From Tanypteryx hageni (taxonomy: Eukaryota; Arthropoda; Insecta; Odonata; Petaluridae): a stretch of 64,000 nt of DNA. The DNA lies in contig CM054114.1 of assembly GCA_028673005.1 (NCBI GenBank), forward strand, positions 23,961,369 to 24,025,368, written 5' to 3'. The notes beneath the pieces were generated by a model. That model did no database searches, was not told the origin of the DNA, and saw nothing but the letters and a program-made list of their open reading frames with translations. The translations under genes and the position numbers were made by a program. Below are positions 21,879-31,899 of the stretch, in pieces. The first letter of the stretch is position 1; every line of letters starts with the position of its first letter.

Positions 21879-22110
21879 TGTCTCCCTCTCTCTCTCCCTC
21901 CCACTCTCTCTCCCCCTGTCTCTCCCTCTCTCTCTCTCACTCTCTCTCCCTCTCTCTTTCCCTCTCTCTCCCTCTCTCTTTCCCTCTCTCTCCCTCTCTC
22001 TCCTCTCTCTCCCTCCCTCTGTCTCTTCCTGCTCTCTCGCCCTGTTATCTTTCTTCCTTCTCTCTCCCTCCTCTCTTCATCTCTATCTCTATCTCTCTCT
22101 CCTCTCCCTC
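21879..22110 (+). repeat. CT-rich polypyrimidine tract
   Basis: Imperfect tctctctccc repeats continuing directly from the (TCTG)n tail of the LINE copy to its left. Confidence 0.9.
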
Positions 22111-22322
22111 CCCCTAAACTAACAATATTCTTTGGTAATACTCTATGATCTATTAACCAATATACAATTAACTTGTAATTTGTATATATTTTACTGTAAT
22201 TTTTATGTAATTTGATTTCTTTTAATATGTAAATATTGTAACTACTTATATGACGAAAGGGTTAAATATAAGAAGAGACTATATAGTCTCAATTTCGCCC
22301 TAAATAAAGTCCTTTGTCTGTA
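22111..22322 (+). mobile_element. CR1/L2-like LINE 3' terminus
   Basis: The last ~200 bp of the same 3' UTR (aaactaacaatattctttgg; acgaaagggttaaatataag; aaataaagtcctttgtctg), again running into CT-rich DNA. Confidence 0.8.
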
Positions 22323-22455
22323 TGTCTCCCTCTTACTCTCTCTCTCTCTCACTCTCTCTCTCCCCCTCTCTCTTTTCCTCTCTCTCTCCCCCTCTCTCTC
22401 TCTCCTTCTCTCTCTTTCTCTCCCTCTCTCTCCCTCTCCATCTCTATCTCTCGCC
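22323..22455 (+). repeat. CT-rich polypyrimidine tract
   Basis: Imperfect (CT)n with CCC interruptions, following the LINE terminus. Confidence 0.9.
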
Positions 22456-22467
22456 ATGCATTCATGC

Positions 22468-22536
<69 letters not shown>

Positions 22537-22541
22537 TATAT
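22468..22541. repeat. (TA)n microsatellite
   Basis: A nearly pure TA run. Confidence 0.95.
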
Positions 22542-22675
22542 AGTCAACTTTCTGTTGCTGCATATATTCATTACAATATTGACGTTATCTTTTCAGAATT
22601 TGTTTATTATGTTTATCCCTCTACTCTCTTTGCTTTTTACATTTCTTATTCTCCCTCCTTTCTCTTTTCTTATCC

Positions 22676-22865
22676 ACTCTCTCTCTCTCTCTCTATCTAT
22701 CTCCCTCCCTCACTATCTCCATTTCTACACTTTATCCAACCCCTGTCTCTCTCCATCTCCCTCTCTCTGTTACATCCCCACTCAAAGTTCTCCTCCCCTT
22801 CCACCCCCTCCCTCTCCCTTATACACCCTCCCCTCGGACTTCCCATCTCATTCCGCCTCCCTCAT
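22676..22865 (+). repeat. CT-rich polypyrimidine stretch
   Basis: Less regular C/T-rich sequence. It is followed at 22,870-22,985 by a GC-rich, strand-balanced segment where the purine bias switches strand. Confidence 0.75.
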
Positions 22866-22984
22866 CTCTGCTTGTCAGTCGTATGTTTCCGGTAGCAACC
22901 TTTCTACGACTCTCGTGAGAAATCTCCGGCGCGCGGGAGAACTGGAAAAAAGAGGCGGAGTCATACTGGAAGTGTGGCTGAGGA

Positions 22985-23513
22985 CTGGGGGAGGGTTAAG
23001 GGGGGGGGGGGAGAGAGAGGGAGGGGGTGGTGTGGTAGGGGGGTAATGGTGGTGGGGAGGGATATACAGGCAGTCACAAGCGCGAACAAGAAACTGCATG
23101 GTAGGGGAAGCGGGTGAGTGTATGAGTGGTCAGGGAATGAAATAGGGAGGAGGAAGGGAGGTGGGGGAGGGAGGGAGTTGGGCGGAGAAGGGAGAAGGGG
23201 CGGGAAGGGTAGGGGAGGGGAGGGGAAAAATGGGATTAGAAAATAAGGGGGTAATAAGAGTGTACTGCGGGAGAAGAAAGGAAATGGATATACAGGATGC
23301 TTTTGAGGGAGATGCTGGGAAGGTGATGTGCTTACAGGATGGAATGGAGATTGAGAGAGAGAGAGAGAAAGGAATGAGAAGAGGGGATGTGGGATGGAGG
23401 AGAAAGAAGGGGGAACATGAGAGACAATTGGAGGAAGTGAATGAAAGATATATGGAAGAGATAGAAAGGAAGAGAGAAGGTGTAATGGGGAATGGGTGGA
23501 GAAGAGGAGAAGA
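22985..23513 (+). repeat. GA/G-rich polypurine tract
   Basis: G-rich runs (including ggggggggg near 23,000), then imperfect GA repeats on the plus strand. It includes a moderately unique block at 23,275-23,340 (gatgctgggaaggtgatgtg) that recurs near 25,215. Confidence 0.85.
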
Positions 23514-23825
23514 CAGGCAGACAGACAGACAGACAAACGACTTTATTAGGGCGAAATTGAGACTATGTAGTCCCTTCTTACATTTAACCCTTTCGTCATA
23601 TAAGTAATTACAATATTTACAAAATAAGAGGAATTAAATACATACAGATTTTAACAAAATACAAATTAATTACAAGTTAATATATTTGTTAGTAGATAAC
23701 AGAGCATTACCAAAGAATGTTAGTTTTGTGGGTCATAAAAAACTGTGTATCGGTCATGTTTTAACACAGAAAAATTCCCACTGCGGAAAACACCTACGAA
23801 GAGAAGAGAGGTGTAAAAAACCGCG
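23514..23825 (-). mobile_element. CR1/L2-like LINE 3' terminus (minus strand)
   Basis: Reverse complement of the 21.5-21.88 kb segment: tail (CAGA)n, actttattagggcgaaatt, taaccctttcgtcatataag, and the block aaaattcccactgcggaaaa. It is 5'-truncated and flanked on both sides by purine-rich DNA. Confidence 0.8.
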
Positions 23826-24182
23826 ACGAAAGAGAGGATAGGAGAATAAGAGGAGATAAGAAAGGAGGACGAGAGAAAAAAGAGAGAAGTAGAGAAGAAA
23901 TGGTAGGTTAAAGAAGAAAGGGAGGATGAGAGAAGGAAGGGAAGAGAAGGAGAGTAGAAAGAGAGAAAAGAATAATGAGAGTAGAGAAGAAAGAGAGGAT
24001 GAGAGAAGAAAAGGGGTGGGAAGAGAAGGAAGATAGGAGAGAAGAAAGAGAGGAGAGGAGAAAGAAAGGAGAGAAGAAAGAAAGGACGAGAGAAGAAATG
24101 GAAGAGAATGAGAGAAGAAAGAGGGGAGATGAGAAACGGAAGATAGAAGAAAAGGAGGATGAATGTAGAAAGGGAAGAGATA
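23826..24182 (+). repeat. GA-rich polypurine tract
   Basis: Imperfect gagaagaaag repeats on the plus strand between two minus-strand LINE tails. Long Ser/Leu- or Lys/Glu-rich ORFs here are artefacts. Confidence 0.9.
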
Positions 24183-24451
24183 CATAGATAATCGTCTTTA
24201 TTCGGGCGAAATTTGGACCATATGGTCCATTCTTACATTTACTCTCTCGTCAATATCATGAATATTAAAAATAAAAGTATTAAAATGAAGAGTATATAAG
24301 ATATACAAAACATAAAAAGATGTAATTTAAGACAGATATAAGTTTATTGGGAAAACCTAGGAAAGAACAGGTTTGTTCTTTTTTGTAAAACCCACGCAGG
24401 ATATCACGCACAGAGAAGGAGGGTGTGAAAAACCTGCGAAAATCCAACATA

Positions 24452-24503
<52 letters not shown>

Positions 24504-24790
24504 CAATGGAAAACTACAACAAAATATAGAAAACAGTAAGCACGGTAGGAAACATCGTAAATACAGCATCGCGGTATACCGCCACAAATATACATATAAA
24601 GACATTCAAGTAATGTACACATGAAATATAGACATTAATTATGCATAAAATATACATGAGAAATATATGGAAAACTACAACAAAATATAAAAAACTGTAA
24701 GTATTGTAGGAAAGCGCAGAGAGGGAGAGAGAGGGGGAGAGGAAGAGAGTGAGGAAGCGAGAAATTAATTAATTAATTATACATAAAATA
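24183..24790 (-). mobile_element. CR1/L2-like LINE 3' UTR (minus), second subfamily
   Basis: It matches the 3' UTR of the long element at 54.74 kb: tail gatagataat-type, cgtctttattcgggcgaaat, aaaacccacgcagg, gggtgtgaaaaacctg, and, beyond an internal (TA)n, tacagcatcg...ggtatacc. A segment at 24,506-24,560 is repeated at 24,668-24,710. Confidence 0.75.
24453..24502. repeat. (TA)n microsatellite
   Basis: A pure TA run inside the LINE 3' UTR copy. Confidence 0.95.
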
Positions 24791-24794
24791 TACA

Positions 24795-24796
<2 letters not shown>

Positions 24797-24856
<60 letters not shown>

Positions 24857-24860
24857 ATCT
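24797..24860. repeat. (TA)n microsatellite
   Basis: A TA run immediately before a Penelope-type tail. Confidence 0.95.
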
Positions 24861-24895
24861 GTAGCTGATGAAGGAGTAATTCCGAAAGCTTCTAC
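24861..24895 (+). ncRNA. hammerhead-ribozyme-like motif (family 1)
   Basis: GTAG (24,861-24,864), CTGATGA, one extra A, then GGA-GTAAT-TCC, GAAA (24,884-24,887), GCUU and CTAC (24,892-24,895). GTAG pairs with CTAC as helix I, and AGCU is self-complementary as helix III in a dimer. Cleavage would fall after the second U of GCUU. The short helix II and the extra A are departures from the consensus. Confidence 0.45.
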
Positions 24896-25028
24896 GTTTG
24901 TGACGTTTCTGTGTTTTAGTGTTCTTTTACGTGTGTCGCTTCGACATCCCCGGGGCCTCGCCAACCTGAAGTCGTCTGATTGGTGAGTGTTCACTGGGTT
25001 CCCTCATCCCAACACCTTGTTGACATCC

Positions 25029-25031
<3 letters not shown>
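24861..25031 (+). mobile_element. Penelope-type 3' tail module (plus strand)
   Basis: It begins with the hammerhead-like motif, continues with gtgttcttttacgtgtgtcg, cttcgacatccccgg, cttcaggtt in reverse, and ends aacaccttgttgacatcc. (TA)n bounds it on both sides. It matches in structure the 3' UTR of the Penelope-like element at 33.44-33.79 kb. Confidence 0.7.
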
Positions 25032-25072
<41 letters not shown>

Positions 25073-25077
25073 TATGA
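25032..25077. repeat. (TA)n microsatellite
   Basis: A TA run after the Penelope-type tail. Confidence 0.95.
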
Positions 25078-25084
25078 TAAAGAT

Positions 25085-26090
25085 ACAGAGAACAACAAGA
25101 CGCATATAAAAAAGAAGAGGGAAGAAAGGAGAGAAGGAAAAGGGGGAGAGGAGAAGGAGAGGAGAGAAGAAAGATAGAAGAGAAGAAAGGAAATGAAAAT
25201 ACAGAATGCTTTTTCAGGTAGATGCTGGCAAGATTACGCGTTTACAGGATAAAATGGAGATTGAGAGACAGAGAGAAAGGAATGGGAATCGGGAATGTGG
25301 GATTGAAGAGAAATGGGAAGTTGAAGAGAGAGAGAGAAAGAACTGGAGTAAGGGAATGAAAGAAAATGGAAAGAGAAGAAAAGTGTGCGAAAGGGATGGA
25401 ATAAAAAATATAGCGAAGGGAGAATGTGGGATCGAGAGGGAGAGGAGGAGGAATGTAGAAGAAATAGAGAAGGAAAGAAGAGAAGAGAGAAGAATTGGAG
25501 GATTAGAGAAGAAAGGGAAGATGAGAGGATAAAGGGAGGATGAGATTAGAAAGGGATAAGGATAGAGGGGGTTGGGGCAGTCAAAAGTGAGAAGGAATGA
25601 AAAAGGAAATGAAAAGAAATGAAAGGGAAGTGAATGGGAGAAGAATGGGAGGCGAATAAGAGAAGTGGAAATGAGAAGGAAATATAAATTGAGGTAGGTA
25701 CTGAAGGTTGAAATGGAGAGAGAAAGAAAGACTGAGAAATGAGATGGGACGAAAGATATATGGAAGAGAGAAAGAGAGATAGAGGAAGATAATGTGGGAT
25801 GGAAGAGGACGAGAAGAAGGGGAAGAGGGATAGAATTGTGGGTGGGGAACGGAAGATAAAGGGGGGGGGGAGAGAAAGAGCGATAAGGGGATAGAATGAA
25901 ATATAATGGGAAGGAATGGAAAATGTATGAGAGAGAGATAATGGGGACGAAGGAGAAGAGAGAGAGAGTGAATTGGGTTGGAATTGAAATATACAAGGAA
26001 AAGAGAGAGAGAGAGCGAGAAAGGAATAGAGTAAAAGACATAGGAAAGAGAAAGGGAGAGGGGAAGATAATCTAGGAGGGAGAAGGTGTA
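25085..26090 (+). repeat. GA-rich polypurine tract (~1 kb)
   Basis: Imperfect GA/GGA repeats on the plus strand, with a less repetitive island at 25,200-25,260. The two overlapping minus-strand frames of 275 and 174 residues are Ser/Leu/Pro/Phe-rich translations of CT repeats, not genes. Confidence 0.9.
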
Positions 26091-26099
26091 AGACAAGAT

Positions 26100-26400
26100 C
26101 CCCAAACCAGGACTAATCTAATGCAGTCTGGTTTCCCAAAGTCGACGTCCCGAATTGATTACTTATATAGACAGGAAATATTACAGTATGTGTTAATCAT
26201 TCCAAAGAATTCTAATACCATAAGTACCACTTGTAGTTCATAGTTTATAAATGATAAAGAAAAATTGGAAAACAAATTAATAGAGGATTTTTAGGTTTAA
26301 AATACAAAATAAAATATCAAAATCTCTTTCTGACATTATTTTGGTATGAATTTCTTTTAAATAAACGAATTCAATAAATGTTACTGTTTATACGCTATCT
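26100..26400 (+). repeat. interspersed repeat family E, copy 1
   Basis: Shared with 51,205-51,500 in the same order: cgacgtcccgaattg, gaattctaata, ttgtaattcat-like, aaaacaaattaatagag, ggtttaaaatac, aataaatgttac. Both copies follow GA-rich DNA. The class is unknown. Confidence 0.6.
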
Positions 26401-26515
26401 ATCAACTGTCTATTGCTGAAGGGTAGTCGAGTGGACAACAAAACAAGTAAACGTATAAAAATGAATTTTTATAACCAACTTTTACATCCGCGTTCAGAAA
26501 CGAGCAAATTGATCT

Positions 26516-26586
26516 GCCACGATAGTTCAGTGGTAGAATATACCCCCGGCAAGTTGCAGACCCGGGTTCGATTCCCGGTCAGAGCA
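26516..26586 (+). pseudogene. tRNA-Gly-like pseudogene/SINE head
   Basis: 71 bases with A-box tagttcagtggtagaa and B-box gggttcgattcccgg, very close to the layout of tRNA-Gly. The acceptor arm has three mismatches, and the anticodon loop reads CCGGCAA with C in place of the invariant U33. Flanking bases are shared with 27.7 kb, so this is a dispersed repeat rather than a working tRNA. Confidence 0.7.
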
Positions 26587-27377
26587 GACTTTTTTCTCGT
26601 TTCAAAATTATTCTCAACTTTTATATGGCTAATAATTTAGTATGAATAAATTTTATATTATAATTAGGATAACCTTTCAGCTTGCGTGGGCGAAAAAATT
26701 TGCAAAGTTGTCTACCTACCAGCTGTTGAGTGATGTGGGGGTCTCTCTATTTAATCTTTTTACAGTTGAGAGAATTGCAGACAGACGTAGAGAACTCAGT
26801 GGCAAACGTAAGAATGTTTGGTATATAAGTATTAAGAAATTTGATAGTATTTTTTGTTTCATTAAAGAAAATACTGACTTATCCGTTAATATTGCTTAAA
26901 ATCAACTAAAATATACTGGTAGTTCAGAGTAATTCTGCTTTTGATACTAGTAGGAGTGAAATTGTTGAATATTTCATATTTTAGTCACCTAACTTGAATT
27001 ACAAAAATAAAAAATTGTTCTTTTCCTAACATCACACCAACCATCCATGTAAAACACTGTATAAATATAGTTATAAGCGAAGAGAGAGAGAGAGAGAACG
27101 GATTGAAACTAAAAGTTTAGGGAAGAGAGAATGTGGGAGAGAGAGAGAGAGAGAAAGGGGATAATTATATCCGAAGAAACGACCCGGGTTCGAATCCAGG
27201 AGATTATTTCTACTCCTTGTAAGGATAACACGTAAACAAGCAGATCTGGAAAGAACTATTCCGCCTACTTTCATTTCAATACAATTATAATGCATCACAA
27301 GTTGGAGTGTACACGGATATCCTCTGGTACAGAAGTGCTTGTCGTCAAATTCGCCGTAGTGTAATCGTATACTAATG
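26587..27377. other. anonymous sequence with GA runs
   Basis: Contains two short (GA)n runs (27,080-27,160) and a B-box-like gacccgggttcgaatccagg at 27,180. No gene recognised. Confidence 0.45.
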
Positions 27378-27558
27378 AAATTGATGTAATAATAAGATCC
27401 GAAGATCCTACGCAGACAGGCATAAGCTGTAAAGGTGGGAAGACTCGGGTTCGATTCCCGGGCATAGCAGACTTTTTTCTCGTTTCAAAATTATTCCCAC
27501 CTTTACAGCTTATGCCTGTCTGCATAGGATCTTCGGATCATATTATTCCATCAATTTC
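27378..27558. repeat. inverted repeat enclosing a tRNA B-box half
   Basis: Arms of about 65 bp (27,378-27,442 and 27,494-27,558) are reverse complements with only a few mismatches (cataagctgtaaaggtggga). The loop is the 3' half of the tRNA-Gly-like repeat with its trailer (tcgggttcgattcccgg; cttttttctcgtttc). Confidence 0.8.
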
Positions 27559-27685
27559 TTGTTTGGCAATCTCACCGTTTGAGAGGGAGGAGTTTTCTTC
27601 GATGTATCTCTTAGATGACATCTGTTGGGGCAGTTTGATACTAGCTTGGCTAGTTCCGTCCCAACCAAGGAAACATCCGTGTTCA

Positions 27686-27793
27686 GAAACGAGAAAAAGT
27701 GTTCTGCTACGATAGTTCAGAGGTAGAATATCCGCCCGGCAAGTGGAAGACCCGGGTTCGATTCCCGGTCATAGCAGACTTTTTTCTCGTTTC
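27686..27793 (+). repeat. tRNA-Gly-like sequence inside an extended hairpin
   Basis: The 71-nt tRNA-like core is 27,706-27,776, with acceptor GCTACGA/TCATAGC (one mismatch), anticodon-loop CCGGCAA and T arm CCGGG/CCCGG. Outside it, gaaacgagaaaaagt and tctgct pair with agcaga and cttttttctcgtttc, so the acceptor stem is extended by about 20 more pairs. A functional tRNA is unlikely because U33 is replaced by C and anticodon GGC would not match glycine. Confidence 0.65.
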
Positions 27794-28440
27794 AAAATTA
27801 TTCCCTTCGTATACTAATGTATTTGCTTTGTAATCAGAAACTATTTTTCCTCATATTGTGGTAGCCCTGCTTTTTTCATCCGTTCTAATGATATTCTTCT
27901 CGTTTCCCCATTCTATACTCCCCTTACAAAAGATAATTTCTTTGAAATCCGTTCAGGCAATATCTTCCGAATTCATATTTACAGAAAAATTCTAGCCTTG
28001 ATGTTGTGGTAGCCCTGTTTAGTCGACCCGTTTTAAATATGAAATTTTGGTTATTTGTTTATACGCAGATTAAATATACTCTATTTGCTTAAAATCCATT
28101 AGGTCAGTTCTTTAGGAATGCGTGTAAAAATGGTATTTAACATTTTATTGTGGTAGTCCTGCTCCTTAGCTCCGCATTTTACATCTTGATTTCCTTATGG
28201 TATGTTTTACAAATCTTATATACAAACTTTCACTGAAATAAGTTAAACCAATTCCTTCCAAATACCTAATTAGTGAAAGATTTTAATTTGTAATTGTGGC
28301 ACCTCTGCTTGGCTGATTGGGTTCAAATAGGCCAATGTTGTTTTGTATATATGTGTATATTTGAAATATAACATTTGGTTAAAATTCATGGGAACAGTTC
28401 TTCACAAATACGTGTAAAAATAATTTTTTTATCCCTTGTA
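27780..28440. repeat. degenerate ~146-bp tandem satellite
   Basis: The anchor word ttgtggtagccctg (or near variants) starts at 27,856, 28,004, 28,148 and 28,294, giving periods of 148, 144 and 146. Between anchors, diverged blocks such as aaaatccattaggtcagttc recur in order. About four and a half units are present. Confidence 0.7.
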
Positions 28441-29024
28441 CTGGAAAAGGAAAAAAAAAAAGAATTTGGGACTTAATTCGCCGTCGCAACTTGAAAAAAC
28501 GCGTCATATTAATTGAGGTCTGTTTAGAATTGCAAACTTAAACTTATTCATAAATTTCGTGACGTAATAATTACATGACATATAGTACGTTATTCGATAA
28601 TTAAATTTAATTTTTTTTAACTTTCCATCTATAATCTATGATGATCATAAACAATCAGAATCGTAATTTGAGGCAAACTTATTATAAACAAACTAAACCT
28701 AGGAGGAAGTTATGATGCTTACTTCCCGACACAATTATTTGGAATTAAGTGAACGTAAATTCATTGCTATTTTAGAATCAGATGTTTGGAGGCGTGTCAT
28801 TCTTCAATAATTTACGTCAGATATACATTTCTCTCACTCCGTCTGCAACAACTGCCGCCACGCGTCACCAGACTCTAATGTTATTCGCAACAATCTTTCC
28901 GATCATAAGAACAGCATTGAAAACCGTGCAAGACTATATAAATTTGCTTTTCTAAATTATTTACAATTAAGATATAAAGTTGTGACATGCATCATGCTGT
29001 AGATGAAAGAATGAAGTTTATTTT
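28441..29024. other. anonymous AT-rich sequence
   Basis: No gene or repeat recognised apart from an A run near 28,450. Confidence 0.45.
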
Positions 29025-29275
29025 TCCTGAAGGCAGAATTCTCATCCATGCTGAATTTGCGTGAAAATTTTATTTTAATATTACAATTACGAAAAGTTTT
29101 TCGGTTTTCAACGATGAAAAATATTAACTGTCATAGCAACGATCCCAATGACTTTCAGTAGGAATGTTTTAACCAGACTGAAAGAACATCGATTTACTGT
29201 TTATATTGCATTAAAATCCATTTGATTTCAGCCAACGACGTCTACATATGACGACGTGATAATTTTAAATTAATT
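29025..29275 (-). repeat. interspersed repeat family B, copy 2
   Basis: Reverse complement of 7,465-7,705 with moderate divergence (ttttcggttttcaacgatg; ccatttgatttca; catatgacgacgtgat). Confidence 0.6.
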
Positions 29276-30169
29276 TTTTATCCGGTACCTACTAAAATCC
29301 ACGGATGATGACGCCATAATCCAACACACAAAAAAATCCTAATTTTTACTTAATTTTTAGTGTTACATAGAGGCTATTTTCTTAATGATGACTATAGTTA
29401 TTGCTTAAGATGGGTGATCTAAGTCATGAAACCTGAAATTCGAATTCCGGATAGATGCCTTATTTACGCGGAAAATGAAGAATACTATCTTATTTACATG
29501 GGATCTGCGTAGTTCAAATGCTTACGAGTTTAGATCTTGATGCAAGGTGATATAATACGAAAACTCGTATTATATACCCGGGCGCATTCCTTTAACCCAA
29601 AACCCACCATTTTGGTAAGCGGCCACTGCTCGGTTAAGGTCGTCTATATTCCAGTTCCCATATTTCCCTCTTGATGCCAAGCTGAAATAATAAAAAATCA
29701 CCACCTTTTACATACATAATATTAAAATTTTGGATAAAATGTAATCCCATTATCTTTTTTAGTGATTGTTGGTTTTCCTAAATCGGCCCGATTTAAATTA
29801 GGAATCTATTCAAGGGTCCAAATTAGGTTACAACGCCATATTGACTTTGAGCGACCAATATCTAAATCCCTTGTACACTTATTGGCTATTTCTTGCGGTG
29901 AAATGGGAGAAAGAAAACAATATTTTTTGCACAAAACCTTGATATAATGTAAACAGGTACCTCTTAGAATGAATTCGCGATTTGGTAGGGTTTCCAAAAA
30001 ATAGCTATGCACATGCTAAATTTGAACTTTTATTCCCACACTGCTCCCGCATTTGTTACGGCGGTTTAGTGCATCAAATATTTCCTATTCGTGATGCTGG
30101 AAGGCCCCTATGCACAGAAACTTCTACACTGTAACCGTGACCCAATTTAGGAGGCGGTCCAATATACGC
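29276..30169. other. anonymous sequence
   Basis: Contains a B-box-like cctgaaattcgaattccgg at 29,428 followed by ttatttacatggga, a degenerate relative of repeat family D. Otherwise nothing recognised. Confidence 0.4.
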
Positions 30170-30485
30170 AACTCTCCCCCACTACACTGTACCGAATCTG
30201 TCCAACAATAGCAGTTACCATGGCAACACTCGTAATGAGTGACAGATACTGCAATAGCAACAACATATTTGCGCAAATTTCGAAGAAATACGATCGATAA
30301 TCAGAATTCTGGGATAACAATTAAAATTTCCATTGCTATCCTGGGAGAAAATGGTACAAATCCCGTTTTGATATTAAAAATTCTAAGAGATTTCTATGTG
30401 CGAGAGAACGATAGATTTTAGATTCCCCATGCGAAACACACGGAAAGGAGAAAGTCCTGGAATCGAACCCGGGACTTGCAATACT
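30170..30485 (-). repeat. interspersed repeat family D, copy 1 (tRNA B-box bearing)
   Basis: In minus orientation: cccgggttcgattccagg, gcatggggaatct, ctctcgcacatagaaat, cgatcgtatttcttcgaa, gagtgttgccatgg, attgttgga. The same series occurs at 38.65-39.08 kb and in part at 36.24 and 39.66 kb. The B-box suggests descent from a tRNA-derived SINE. Confidence 0.55.
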
Positions 30486-30719
30486 GACAACCAAAACAAT
30501 CCTATGGGGAGTGTTCTGCCCCAGTAGCAAGAGATTTCCACCAAGTGTCACGAAAATCGGTCTTTCGGATCAAAAGTTAATAGGGGAGGACATACAGACG
30601 GACAGATGGACAGACATACACAACGTAGAAATTATAAAGCTCATTTCCATTCTGGAAGATAAGCTAAAAATCCTACCGCTGTGTTATGGATGTCATTGAA
30701 AGTCAACATATAGTTAAAA

Positions 30720-31443
30720 ATCTCATGTGGCCACCACATGAATTTCCCCATATCTGTAATATTTTAAGAATTCCAAATAGGTTATATAATAATAAATATT
30801 TTAAGAAACTGCGAGAAAATTTTACAACTCACAAAAGACAGAAATAAACTCAAACCATAGCCTTCTGTTAATTATTGGATATAGCCGCAAAGCTCCAACA
30901 ATTGAGAAAAGAAAAAGGAGCGTTACTAAGAAGTAACTAAGCGTCGATTGTTAGCAATAGTCGTCGGTAGGGGGCGTGGTGGTGGCAGCTAAAAATATAA
31001 CATATCTCTTAAACAATGCATTATATGAAAAAATGTATCAAACAAAGGTTGTAAAAAATTAAATTTTCTACAACTATTATTTCAATACATTTTTTAATTT
31101 ATCAAATATTAAAGCAAATATTTCAAAATAACGGATAAGTGACAAGAGTAAACACCCACTTCTGTTAGGCCGATTTTTACCAAAAACTAATAAGATCTTT
31201 TAACGTTTACAACAATGTTAAATATAAAATTTCGCATTGACCTGAATAATAGTTTGTGAGTTAGAGCACCCACAAAAAGCTCTCTCTCACACACAATAAC
31301 ACACACACACACAGACATAATCGTGAAAATGGTCAAAACGTGCTCAGAGGACCTAAAAACCTGTATTTCCATTGAAATCTCGAAGTCGATTTTTTTCATG
31401 AATACAATACTTTCCCCTATACTACGTATATAGAGAAAGTAGC
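30720..31443 (-). repeat. interspersed repeat family C, longest copy
   Basis: Reverse complement of the 16.4-16.9 kb repeat plus the right end seen at 20.2 kb. It ends at 31,443 with a near-palindrome (actttcccctatactacg; tatatagagaaagtag). Internal (CA)n at 31,300 corresponds to the TGTC run in the other copy. Confidence 0.65.
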
Positions 31444-31554
31444 AAGATGGAAAAGTATACTCCATGAAGGAATGTACAGCGATTTGAAAGCTGTTCTTAA
31501 TTGGAAATATCTATGAAACGGTATCCAAAGGTTGGGCGATTCTCGAATTATTAT

Positions 31555-31815
31555 TCCCGAAACTATTAGTCTTAATTATGTGGTCTATAGACCATCTTGT
31601 AGTAAATGTTGTTCTCTAACCAAATAAATTTTTAAATCAGTACCTGACGGATTATAGAAGAAAAACTCACCAGGTTTTTCGCGGTATTTTGTATAATTTC
31701 TATCTCCGAAACTATAACTGAAATGTATGTGGTTTCGTAGACTTTCTTGTGGAAAATGCCGTTCTTTATCCGGTTAAAGTTATTAATCAATACCTTACTG
31801 ATCATATAAGAGCTA
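31555..31815. repeat. tandem duplication, ~149-bp period
   Basis: Two diverged units. ccgaaactat starts at 31,557 and 31,706, followed in each by tatgtggt, a tagac block, ttgttctcta/cgttctttat and aatcagtacct/aatcaatacct. Confidence 0.6.
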
Positions 31816-31899
31816 GGGAGAGAAATTATTTGTATTTCATTGTTGCTCGAAGAATGCCTTTTAACGAGATGAGATTATACAAGTAATTATATAGTAATT

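Noticed and set aside
26642..26899. 85-residue frame after the tRNA-like repeat
   Set aside because: No domain or homologue recognised, and length is compatible with chance in AT-rich DNA.
27706..27776. Functional tRNA-Gly gene
   Set aside because: C replaces the invariant U33, the anticodon would be GGC, the acceptor arm has a mismatch, and flanks are shared with another degenerate copy.
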